A stretch of DNA of 64,000 bases from Elephas maximus indicus (lineage: Eukaryota > Chordata > Mammalia > Proboscidea > Elephantidae), in contig NC_064826.1 of the NCBI RefSeq assembly GCF_024166365.1, positions 57,925,001 to 57,989,000 on the forward strand. Reading direction: 5' to 3'. Each line of letters opens with the position of its first letter. The stretch's first letter is position 1. The position numbers were made by a program, and so were the translations under genes. The notes below the pieces were generated by a model. The model did not search any database and was not told the origin of the DNA. It saw only the letters and a program-made list of their open reading frames with translations. This document shows, piece after piece, positions 13,093 through 23,100 of the stretch.

Positions 13093-13340
13093 TTCTTGTT
13101 GTTGTTGTTAGGTGCTGTTGAGTTGGTTCTGACTCTTTGTGACCCTAAGCACAACAGAAAGAAACACTGCATGGCGCTGCACCATCCTGACAATCACTGC
13201 TATGCTTGAGCCCACTGTTGCAGCCACTGTCAATCCATCTCTTTGAGGGTCGTCTTCCTTTTTGGCTGACCCTTTTGATGTCCTTCTTCAGGGACTGGTC
13301 CCTTCTGAGAACTAAGTCTACTGTCTCAGTTTCTTAACAA
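13093..13340 (-). mobile_element. RTE LINE 3' end fragment
   Basis: The ttgttgttgttaggtgctgttgag start is the complement of the RTE 3' terminus. It breaks off in the C-terminal coding region. Confidence 0.8.
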
Positions 13341-13490
13341 ATCAAAGTAAAATGGGAAACAAGGTGGCAAGGGAGGAAGAACTGTTCTATATTAAAAGAG
13401 ATTTTAAGACAGTCAACAACCAAATGCATCCCGTTTCAAACAAACTACTTTTAAAAATCCAGTTTGGGAAGGAAAGAAAAAAAAAAAAAC

Positions 13491-13570
13491 AAAACAGTTT
13501 GAGGGTAACTAGAGACTGAACATGGACTAGAAAACAGTTTGAGAGTAACTAGAGACTGAACATGGACTAG
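13491..13570. repeat. Two-copy 40-base tandem duplication
   Basis: Bases 13491-13530 and 13531-13570 are identical except for one position (gggt versus gagt). Confidence 0.95.
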
Positions 13571-13654
13571 ATATTACATAATATTTTGAAATTATTATCG
13601 ATTTTGTTTGGTCAGATAATGGTATTGTCGTTATGTAGAAAATTTTTTAAGAGA

Positions 13655-13876
13655 TTCATGTTTGTCTGGTACCACTGAGTTGTTTTCGACTCATAGTGAC
13701 CCCACATAAAAGAGCAGAGCTGCCCTACAAGGTTTTCTTGGCTGTAATCTTTATGGTAGCAGATCACCAGGTCTTTTTCCTGAGGAGCCACTGGTGGTGG
13801 GGGGCGGGGGTTTGAACCACCAATCTTTTGGTTACCAGCCGAGTGCTTAACCATTTGACCCATCAGGGCTCTTTGA
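13655..13876 (-). repeat. AfroSINE
   Basis: Antisense copy reading from a tail (ccactgagttgttttcgactc) to the tRNA-like head (cttaaccatttgacccatcaggg). It contains a ggtggggggcgggggt expansion. Confidence 0.85.
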
Positions 13877-14491
13877 GAGATTCCTACCGCAGCATTAAGG
13901 GCTGAAATGTTTTAACAGTGGTAATTTACTTCAAAATACTTCAGAAAAAAATAAAGCAAATATACTAAAATGTTAATAATTTTGAAAATCTAGGTGATAT
14001 GTACATTTTCACTGTTCTGCGTTTTTTTCTGTATATATGAACATTTGCGTTTTTTTTAATTCCTAAAATGTACGTACAATCTTCAAGTATACGAATGTAC
14101 ACTCATTTATATCAACAAAGTTCTTTTAAGTGGAAAAATAATAAACACATGTTAGGATACAATGCTTAAAAGGCATAGCGCTTTATGTTGACACCCATCC
14201 CAGCAAAGCTGGCAACTTGAATATGCTCACCTAAAATTAAAGCCAGAAAAAGATATTTAACTACTTATAGCAATACTTCAGAATATACGGGGGAAAAAAG
14301 CCAGAAATCTATATGTAAATTTTTAGAATAAAAAATTAAGGTTACTGGACTTTTTATTATTTTATAACATCTAAACCCAAACCAGCACCATTGAGTTGAT
14401 GACTTTATAACATGTATTAATTATTTTAGAAAAAAAGTTATATAAATCATAACATGTATCTACTTATAATGAGATCTGAAAAATAAGTCTC

Positions 14492-15001
14492 TGTCATGGA
14501 TTGAATTATGTCCTCCCAAAAATGTGTATATCAACTTGGTTAGGCCATGATTGCCAGTATTGTGTGGTTGTCCTCCATTTTGTGATTGTATTTTGTATTG
14601 ACAGGATTAGAGTGGGATTGTAACACCACCCTTACTCAGGTCACCTCCATAATCCAGGGTAAAGGGGGTTTCCCGGGGGTGTGGCCTGCACCACCTTTTA
14701 TCTCTCAAGGAAAGGGAAACAAGCAGTGAGTTGGGGACCTCGTACCACCAAGAAAGCAGCACGAAGAGCAGAGCGCATCCTTTGGGGCACAGGGTCCTCG
14801 AGCCTGAGAAGCTCCCCGACAGGGGTAAGATTAAGGACAAGGACCTTCCTCCAGAGCCGACAGAGAGAGAAAGCCTTCCCCTGGAGCCAACGCCCTGAAT
14901 TTGGACCTGTAACCTATTAGACTGTGAGAAAATAGATTTCACTTTGTTAAAGCCATCCATTTGTGGTATTTCTGTTATAGCAGCACTAGAGAACTAAGAC
15001 A
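14492..15001 (+). repeat. MaLR 5' LTR
   Basis: Runs TG to CA, 510 bases, paired with the copy at 16010-16529. Confidence 0.9.
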
Positions 15002-16009
15002 GAATTTGGTACCGAGAGTAGGGTGTTGCTCTAACAGACACCTAAAATGTGGAAGCAGTTTTGAAACTGTGAATGGATAGAGCTGCAACAGCGGCAGAGG
15101 ACCAGCACAGCAGAGAACCTGCAGCGGAAGAGAAGCAGCAACAGCACAGAACCAGCAGCAGCAGAATCAGGAGACCAGCGCAAAATGGAGCTGGACCCAA
15201 CCCATGGAGCGGGAGAGCTGAGGGCCCGTGCGCAGGAGGCCTCCTGGCAGAGTGGGGTGCCTCTGGGCACTTATCAGTGAAGCTAGGCTTGCTGACCCAT
15301 GGAGCCAGAGAGCTGAATACCTGTGTGCAGGAGGCTTTCTGGCAGAGTGGGGTGCCTCTGGGCACTTACTGGTGGAGCTACTAAGCTTTGGAACACTTGC
15401 CCCAGCAGGGCAGATGCAGGTGTGAGGCTAGAGGAGAAGGAGAGGCCAAGAAACCAGGAAACAGAAGCTGAAGAGACAAGGAACACAAGAAGCTGAGCTG
15501 CCCGAGCTGCCTCAGTCTCAAAGGGCATGGCCGTGACCTCAGGGGTTTCAAAGGGTGAAGCCATGGCCTCTGGTGTTTCTAAGTGGAGTTGCCACTCAGA
15601 TGGACTAGGAGAACCTGTGAGCCTAAAGCCAAGGGAGCAGAGCTGCCATCCCAGTGGGTCTAGAAGGGGGAGCTGAAGCCCAGGGCCAAGGGGCCTCCAC
15701 TCAGAATCTGGAGAGTGTGGCCAATACCTAGAGTCTGGAAGGCACGACCATTGTGTAAATGGTCTCAGAGGAAAGAGGATTATTTGCAGAGCCTTGAGGG
15801 CTAATGTAATGTGTTCTGCAGACTTGCTTCGTGCCTGTTATCCCTTCTTTCCCTCCAGTTTCTCCCATTTGTAATGGAAATGTCTAGCTTGTGCCTCTTC
15901 TGCCATTGTACCTTTGGAAGCAGATAATTTGTATTCTAGATTTCACAGATGGGGTAAATATGTTTTACATGTTGCAAGGATGTGATTTTTGGGGGGCCAA
16001 AGGGTAGAA

Positions 16010-16529
16010 TGCCATGGATTGAATTAAGTCTCCCCCCCCAAATGTGTGTATCAACTTGGTTAGGCCATCATTCCCAGTATTGTGTGGTTGTCCTCCATTT
16101 TGTGATTGTAATTTTATGTTGAGAGGATTAGGGTGGGATTGTAACACCACCCTTACTCAGGTCACTTCCCCGATCCAAGGTAAAGGGAGTTTCCCTGGGG
16201 TGTGGCCTGCACCACCTTTTATCTCTCAAGAGATAAAGGGGAAGGGAAACAAGCAGAGAGTGGGGAACCTCATACCACCGCAAAGCAGCACCAGAAGCAG
16301 AGCATGTCCTTTGGACACGGGGTCCCTGCACCTGAGAAGCCCTTCGAACAAGATAAGATTGAGGACAAAGACCTTCCTCCAGAGCCGACAGAAAAAGAAA
16401 GCATTCCCCTGAAGCCGACGCCCTGAATTTGGACTTGTAACCGAGTAGACTGTGAGAAAATAAATTTCACTTTGTTAAAACCATCCACTTGTGGTATTTT
16501 TGTTATAGCAGTACTAGATAGCCAAGACA
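16010..16529 (+). repeat. MaLR 3' LTR
   Basis: Runs TG to CA, 520 bases, followed by target duplication GTCTC. It has agataaagggg instead of a shorter sequence near 16232, one of several indels separating it from the 5' LTR. Confidence 0.9.
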
Positions 16530-16945
16530 GTCTCCTTTTCATCTTATCCAAAGAAAAATGTGGAAAATTGACAACATAACCAAAGACTTGAGGGGAGATG
16601 GAGAAAAACTGAGAAAAATCTTAGTGGATTGCCTAGAACTCAAAATGTAGTCTCTACTGCTCTAAATTCCCTACAGCCCTATTAACATACTTTCTGCTTT
16701 CCGTCTTTTCATTCTTCAATGTGCGGGGCATTGTCCCTTCTTCAGAGAGCACATAGGCTAGTGGGAGAGACCATTCTAGCATTAATATCTTTTGGCTCTC
16801 CTGTAACCTCAGAATGTAAAGTATTTTTATGAAAGCAAATCAATCACTCCTCTTAAAGAAATGTTCTGCAATACGCTCCTCCCTCAACAACTCCCTGTGA
16901 AATTCCTCTTTTCTATGTCTCTTCTTCATTCTATATCCTACTTAC

Positions 16946-17022
16946 CTGTTGCTGTTGAGTTGATTTCAAATCACAGTGACCATATTGGACAGAGTAGACC
17001 CTATAGGACAGTCTTTTCTTCT
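16946..17022 (-). repeat. AfroSINE fragment
   Basis: Short antisense tail portion (ttgctgttgagttgatttcaaatcac). Confidence 0.65.
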
Positions 17023-17699
17023 TGAATATATACCTTTCATCTGAAGGACTCTTTTGATTGTACATTTTCAAGATTGACTTTAACATAAACCTTATACTTT
17101 TACCAACAGACCAAATTATTGATATGCTATGTAAGGAGATTTCTACCCTTATTGGCCAAGTCCTTCTTCCTGTGGCTTCTAAAAGAATTGGATTCCAAAA
17201 GTAGTATTTCTCAAAATTAACCTCAGGTTACAGTCTACAAACTTATTAACACTATCTATTAAGGCAGACTTTCCACTTATGCATATCTTGGCATTATCAC
17301 CTAGAGTGCAGTCAAGGGTATGCTAAAAGCATAGGGTACGACTATGTTACTGTCATTCCCCATTACAGTAGATAAGCAAGGTAACTCAGCTTTCACTAGA
17401 ACAGAAACTAGGCTTCCGTTTTTTCTCCCCTTACACAGGGACAGGCTTAAATCTTTCCCACACCTCCTAAAACTTCCAAAGATCCGAAACTACCTTCCCC
17501 ATTACTATACTTCTCTACCTTGACAAATTTTTTTGAACTGGTATACTCTCTCACTTCAAGCCCATCAGTCTTAGCTAGTTCCACCTCCTGCACCTACTGA
17601 AATTGTCACTGAGGAAACCGATAACATCTTAAACACAAAGTCAAAGGCCTATTTTTCAAGCAATGGAAGGGCTGGTGTGGAGTTCACCAGCATGACAGC

Positions 17700-17875
17700 A
17701 CTTAACTGAGCTCTTACTCTGTGCTACGCATTGTACGAATTTAAATTAAGCTTTCTAAAATGACTCATTTGATCTTCACAACAATTCTGAGAAGTATTAT
17801 TACCCCGTTTTCACAGATTAAAATTAAGGCTCAAAATTACCTAAGGCCATATAGTTAGTGAAGCCTGTATGATTT
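17700..17875 (-). repeat. MIR SINE
   Basis: Antisense MIR: ctcttactctgtgctacgc, tcttcacaacaattctgag and ccccgttttcacagatt. Between 16530 and 18950 nothing else was recognised except another antisense MIR-like block at about 18700-18870. Confidence 0.7.
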
Positions 17876-19163
17876 CAATATTTGCAGTTCTCTGTAGCTT
17901 CTGAAGATAAGTTTTGTTCCCAGTTCTCTGTCCTTTTCTCCATCTCTTTCATTATGCGATCATCCTCTGCTCATCGCCACTTCCCTTCTTATTTCACATG
18001 CTCTTCTGGACAATTTAATCTCCTTCCATAGTTTCAACTACATTCCATATTACTGTTTCTCAGCCTTTAAAAAATTTCAATAAACATAAAAATCCTGTGA
18101 TTTTTCTGTAGTTATTTGAAAATAGATTTTTCCAAATAAAAAATATATAATGTTGAATGTTTTTTCAAATTAACCTCCTCCCACCTCTCAAGATCTGATA
18201 ACTTCTTATGCATTACCCCATGACAAGAATCAGTGACCAGTCCGCATGTCTTTGAAATCAGTCTCTCAAACAATCAATCTTTCTCCCTCTCTCTGTAGCT
18301 CAGACCTCTCTCCCAAGTTGGACAAATATCTCCAACTGTCTAACTTCATGATTATCTCCCCAGGCCCTTCAACCTAAAACTGTTCAAAACAAAACTCTCA
18401 TTTCCCTCAGCAAACGTGATCCACTTCTTGTGTTCTCCATTTTGGCTAAAGGTATCACAATCTACCCCGTCTTAAGGTGCCAATTTGCAAAACGATGCTA
18501 CTGGCACTCTTTAACTTTCTTGAGCTGCTAAGTAAAAATCAGCTATTAAACAGTGAGTGCCTATTAGGGCCAAGAGCTATAAAGGAATGCAAAGTAGTAC
18601 AATATACCATCATCGTCCTCCTTAGGAAGTTTCCAAGAAAGAACATACCACCCCCAATTGACTTTGCGTGTGTGTGAAACATTTTTCCCATTTACAAGGT
18701 ACTCTTTCACAAACATTTTAATTCTTACCACAAACCAATTATGCCTGTTTTACAAACGAGAAAACTGAGACTCATGGTGATTAGGTAATTTAACCAAAGT
18801 CTCACTACCATAGCTGGGAAATAGTCGGTCGAGAACCCCAGACTTGAGTTTTCAGATTATACTCCCTTTCCATTATTGTTGACATAAACTTACACAAAAT
18901 ATTACGAAAACAGAAACCTGCGCACAGAAAACGTCAAAAGAGCAGGCCACAGTCAAGTGCCAAATGGCACAAATCAACCTGAAGGCGCTATGGATCGGCT
19001 TTTCAGTCAGGGCTGGGGGCCACCTGGCCGGGCCCTCGCTCCTACACCCCTTTCATCCTGGGAAGTCCCTCCGCAGCCTGTCCCTAAGTCGGAGGGCTCA
19101 GAGGCAACCGCGGGAAAACTACGCTCTGCAACCCGAAGCGCAGATAGTAGGGCCTCTCGCCAT

Positions 19164-19308
19164 CCGGCTCCGGCTCCGGCTCCGGCTCCGGCCCCGGCTC
19201 CGGCTCCGGCTCCGGCCCCGGCCCCGCCCCGGCCCCGGCTCCGGCCCCGGCCCCGCCCCGGCTCCGGCTCCGGCTCCGGCTCCGGCCCCGGCTCCGGCCC
19301 CGGCCCCA
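19164..19308. repeat. GC hexanucleotide array (CCGGCT/CCGGCC)n
   Basis: About 24 consecutive six-base units alternate ccggct and ccggcc, with two contracted ccccgcccc blocks. On the minus strand this reads as GGAGCC/GGGGCC repeats. Any frame across it gives proline-alanine, glycine-serine or arginine-rich artefacts, so the ORFs here are not genes. Confidence 0.9.
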
Positions 19309-19564
19309 GGCTGAGTCTGGGATCGGCCGCAGCCACAGTGCGGCTTGCCTCTCCGGCATCCGACCGGTGGGAAATGAGCGTACCTGGTGGAGGAGGCGGC
19401 TGGAGGGCAGGCGATCCAGGCAACTCTAAAAAATGGGAATGACCCTGGCGGCAGCCTGGGAAAGTCTCCAACGCTAACCGCATTCACTAGGGTTAGTCAA
19501 TACGCAGCCACCAGGACTCCAGAAGGCTGCGCGAGGACCCGGCCTGCTGCACAGAGGACATCGC

Positions 19565-19862
19565 ACTGGGGGACGAGAGGGGGCGGAGACGCGACCCGTG
19601 GGGGCGGGGCGCGCGGCGCGAGGGGGCGGGCACGACAGGGGCGGGGCTCGGGGAGCGAGAAGGGGGCACGACGGGGTCGGGGCGCCAGGTGAGCGGAAGC
19701 GGGCAAGAGTAGGCGGGCACAAGAGGAGCGGCCGCGCGACCCGAGGAAGCGGGCACGAGAGGATCGGGTCGAGTGCCGCGAGAAAGCGGGCACTACGGGG
19801 GCGGGACAAGAGGAGACGGGCACGTGGGGGCGGGGCGCGGCGCGCAGCGTCAGGGAGGGCGG
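19565..19862. repeat. Degenerate Sp1-box minisatellite in the shared promoter
   Basis: Roughly 30-40-base degenerate units centred on gcgggcacga followed by ggggcgggg recur about seven times, for example near 19625, 19662, 19706, 19749, 19785 and 19817. Nearly every unit carries a GC box. The tract lies where the two promoters are expected. Confidence 0.65.
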
Positions 19863-19891
19863 GGCGCGCGTATCGGCGCCGCGGCTGCGTG

Positions 19892-19906
19892 ACGCGTTTT
19901 CAAATC
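19892..19906. promoter_or_regulatory. ACGCGT (MluI-type) box next to a CHR-like TTCAAA
   Basis: ACGCGT at 19892-19897 is followed at once by ttttcaaatc, whose TTCAAA (19899-19904) is the reverse complement of the cell-cycle homology region TTTGAA. An E2F-like tttTCCCGGC sits at 20078-20087. DBF4 is known to be growth- and E2F-regulated, so these are reasonable cell-cycle elements, but function is inferred only. Confidence 0.45.
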
Positions 19907-20118
19907 TTCAACCGCCGCAGCCCACTCGCTTGTGCTTCGCCCGTTTCTCTTCCGCGCCTTGGAGCCGGATTCGGCCTTGGAGGCCCGGCCCGTAGACGCG
20001 GCATCTCTACTGCGAGGTGGCCGCTGACCGCGGAACGAAGGAAGTAGCGAGCCTGTCACAGGACCGAAGGAGCCGTGTTTTCCCGGCAGTCCGGCGCGAC
20101 ACCATCTCCGGACCCAGC

Positions 20119-20124
20119 ATGTAG
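20119..20124 (+). promoter_or_regulatory. Start-stop uORF (ATGTAG) in the DBF4 leader
   Basis: ATG is followed immediately by TAG, 16 bases before the DBF4 initiator at 20141. Such minimal uORFs are known to stall or delay scanning ribosomes. It counts only if transcription starts upstream of 20119, which the position of the CpG island makes likely. Confidence 0.5.
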
Positions 20125-20140
20125 GTGCCGGGTGGCTGCC

Positions 20141-20186
20141 ATGAACTCCGGAGCCATGAGGATCCACGGCAAAGGACATTTCCAGG
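20141..20186 (+). CDS. DBF4: DBF4 coding exon 1
   Basis: Encodes MNSGAMRIHGKGHFQ plus one base; the donor is GTACGA. The start has G at -3 (gccATGa). A second in-frame ATG at codon 6 also has G at -3 and might be used by leaky scanning. Intron 1 (20187-21283) has a CpG-rich beginning and no gene or recognised repeat. Confidence 0.93.
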
Positions 20187-23100
20187 GTACGAAGCCCCTC
20201 CTCCGCCCGCAGGCCATTTAATCCTCTTCTTCCTTCAATGACTCCACCATTGATCCCTCAGAGTTTTCTTGTCCGGTCCACTTATTTTCTTTTCCAGCTT
20301 TTGCGGCCTTCCTTTCTTCTTTGTGGAGACGTGGCCTGAAGGAAGGCTCCGTTCAAGGTTTTGCCACAGAAAGGGTCCGGGGTCCGGCCCAGCCCGTGCG
20401 CCCTCCATGCCCAGCAAGCCCCAGATTCCGGGTCTTCGGTTGGTTGTAAAACTAGGGAACGATGTGCGGACCCCAGAACTTGCCGGGGTACTGCGGTGCC
20501 TCCTTCCCGGCCGTCCCACAGACGCTGAGACTCGGCTCAGGCCCTCTGAAGCTGCAGACTCAGCCCTCAATTTAAAGACAGACGTGTTTGTGGCTTTTCA
20601 CTTCATGAACAGATTGGGGTGATTGTGGGTGGATTTTTGGTCTTAAGTTTATTTTTCTTCGCTCTTAAAGGTAAGCGGAAGTGTATTTCAAACACATTGT
20701 TTCCAACGTTATGGACAAATAGGAAACAAAAGTGCGTTTCCATTTTCCATCACTTATTTGGTGAAACATTCCAGTCTCTAAGTTTTTCTTTTTTAATATG
20801 TATATGAATTTATGAAGAGATTGTGTTCTAAAAGTTAATTTTTAAAGCATTTCCTTGAATCTCAGTTTCGTTTTCAGTGGAAATAATGAAGTGAATGGTG
20901 ACTGGTTCTTGCACTGACCCTTAATAGTTCATAATACACAAACTGTATATGAAACTAAAACTCCGATAGTCATGAACCCTTGAGGACAAAGTCATTCTGG
21001 GTAACAGAAGTTTTCTGCATAACTAAGTGTTTAGTACTTTAAGTGCAAGTTTTGAGTGTTCAACAGAAGAGCAGATGCTCAATAAATATTTGTTGCATGA
21101 ATACTCATGGCGTTCACATTCGAAGGAGGAAAATCTTTGTAAAAGGTTTTTTATAGTTCTGTGCCTTAGTGAAAAAAAATTTCCTGCTGATCGAGACTTT
21201 TCTGTAAATAAATAATTATTTAATAATAGAACATTTTCTGTTTGCATAAAACATGATCTAATCCTAAACATGTTTAATAACAGGTGGAATCCAAGTCAAT
21301 AATGAAAAAAACAGACCATCTCTGAAGTCTCTGAAAACTGACAGCAACAAACCAGAAAAATTCAAATACAAGCCACTTTGGGGGAAAGTATTTTACCTTG
21401 ACTTACCTTCTGTCTCAATATCTGAAAAACTGCAAAAAGACATTAAAGATCTAGGCGGGGTAAGTTAAAACCACACACTTTGACAAACAAGGAAAAAAAT
21501 TGTAACTAGTACTTTTTAATGTAATACGCAGTCATTTAAAATCCTCACTTTGAAAAACTTGTAAAAATCTGTCAGCCCAAGCTTAAACTTTTTATCAGCT
21601 TCTTATTATTGCTGGGAAAAAAAAAAAAATTAACTTTTGTAGCTTGACAAAACTTTCAGATCTCTGTCGTTTGTAGCCTAGTGTAAAGTTCCCAAATTTT
21701 GAGAAAGGAGACTCCCTTATCCTAATGGAACCGCCGATTATCTTACTGTAATGTCGGGATGCCCTCCAAATGACAAGAACTCCTTGATTATGTTTATTGG
21801 GGAGCTGCATAAATTTGTATGGAGTAGTATAACAGTAAGTATGTTACTACAGGACACAGAAGACCAGTTCAAACCACAGTGTTAAAATTGCTTTTGAGGG
21901 ATATTGTCTCAACAGAATGAATGTCATTAAGGGAACAATTTTGAATTAAGAACCTGAAAAACCTATTTATTTCCTACATTGCACATTGATTAGATGATTA
22001 TTGCTGTTGTTAGGTGCTGTGAGTCGCTTTTCAACTCATAGCAACCCCGTGTGACACAATAGAACTACCCCATAGGGTTTTCTAGGCTGTAATCTTTATG
22101 GGAGGAACCCTTCAGTTAGTAGCTGAGTGTTTAGCCATTGTACCATAGGGCTCTTTGTTTAGATGATTAGGAAATTATAAAACATGGACAAAATTCTCAG
22201 ATTTTTCTTAGGACCTGGGTTAATATTGGGTGAATTTTAGTAAGTGAGGCTGTTGTGATTTTATTAATTTATTTCTTATGTCTTTCTGTTTAAAAGATTT
22301 GTTTCTGCTGGACTGAGTTTCTTAAGGTCACCATCTTTGAATAAAAGTTTTCTGAATAGAGTCTGTTGTTCGCAGACTAGAAGTTTGAACAAGAATGTGT
22401 AACAAGTTTCTTGAAATTTTGTGTTGATGTGATATTTTACTTATCTATCTTTGAAAAGTTATTCTAACTACTTTTTTGCTATTCATTTTGTTAAACTAAA
22501 ACATTGTCACAGGCTTGTATAATAGTTGCATGTATCATAATGACCATATGGCTGCATTCCTAAAGGTCATGTTTTATAAGCCTGGCACCATATTGACTGT
22601 ACCACCTGTCAGGAATGTCTTAATGTGTTCAGGACCTTAGACATTGAGTAAAGACCTTTTCATTTTAGAAATGAAGTACCGAGGTCCAGAGAAGTTAAAT
22701 GGCCCCATCACAGCATGATTAATCTCCTAATTCCCAAAATAACATACCACTGCTCCATTCTGTTCCTTTAGCTACTAATGGTACAAAGTAGCTATTTAGT
22801 ATAATGTGACAGATTTTTCAAAAATGATGAATTACTCTTTAGTCCTTCTTGTCTAAATCAGTGATTTTTAAACTTGTGTTTTTAGCAGTGGAACCCTTCA
22901 AACAAAATTGTTTCGAAGTCCAATGTGTAAAGGTGGTTAAAAAAAAAAAAGGGAACTGCTCTGGTGAAACAACAGTACAGACACTAGAGCGAGGGACCAG
23001 CTGCCCCTGCTCCTTTCTCTATCTCTCCTCCCATCCCCACAGCAGTTCCTAAGGCCTTTCCAAAAAACAAATTTTGAAATTACTTCTGCCCTAGATAATA

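Larger units (their letters stand above)
14492..16529 (+). mobile_element. Complete MaLR LTR retrotransposon (non-autonomous)
   Basis: A 5' LTR at 14492-15001 and a 3' LTR at 16010-16529 flank 1.0 kb of internal sequence. Both LTRs begin TG and end CA and share the same sequence. The direct repeat GTCTC (14487-14491 and 16530-16534) is the 5-bp target duplication. The internal region starts with gaatttggtaccgagagtag, like the primer-binding site of ERVL-MaLR elements, and ends in a G-rich purine tract before the 3' LTR. It has no gag or pol homology, as expected for MaLRs. Both LTRs carry AATAAA-type signals near their ends. Short ORFs inside are chance frames. Confidence 0.92.
18990..20230. 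promoter_or_regulatory. CpG island / bidirectional SLC25A40-DBF4 promoter
   Basis: The sequence switches from AT-rich to very GC- and CpG-rich DNA here and back again by about 20.6 kb. The island lies between the divergent SLC25A40 and DBF4 genes and contains dozens of GGGCGG/CCGCCC Sp1-type boxes and no TATA box. A plausible non-coding SLC25A40 first-exon donor (minus strand CACCAG|GTACGC, exon edge at plus 19384) is visible, but neither transcription start can be fixed from sequence. Every long ORF across this island is a by-product of GC-rich composition. Confidence 0.85.

Noticed and set aside
15031..15564. Overlapping ORFs of 79-107 codons
   Set aside because: They are in the internal region of the MaLR element, which carries no gag/pol homology; MaLRs are non-coding.
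18957..20047. Several ORFs of 90-160 codons on both strands in the GC-rich island
   Set aside because: They are proline/alanine/arginine/glycine-rich frames created by CCGGCT and GC-box arrays, with no recognisable domain and all frames equally open.
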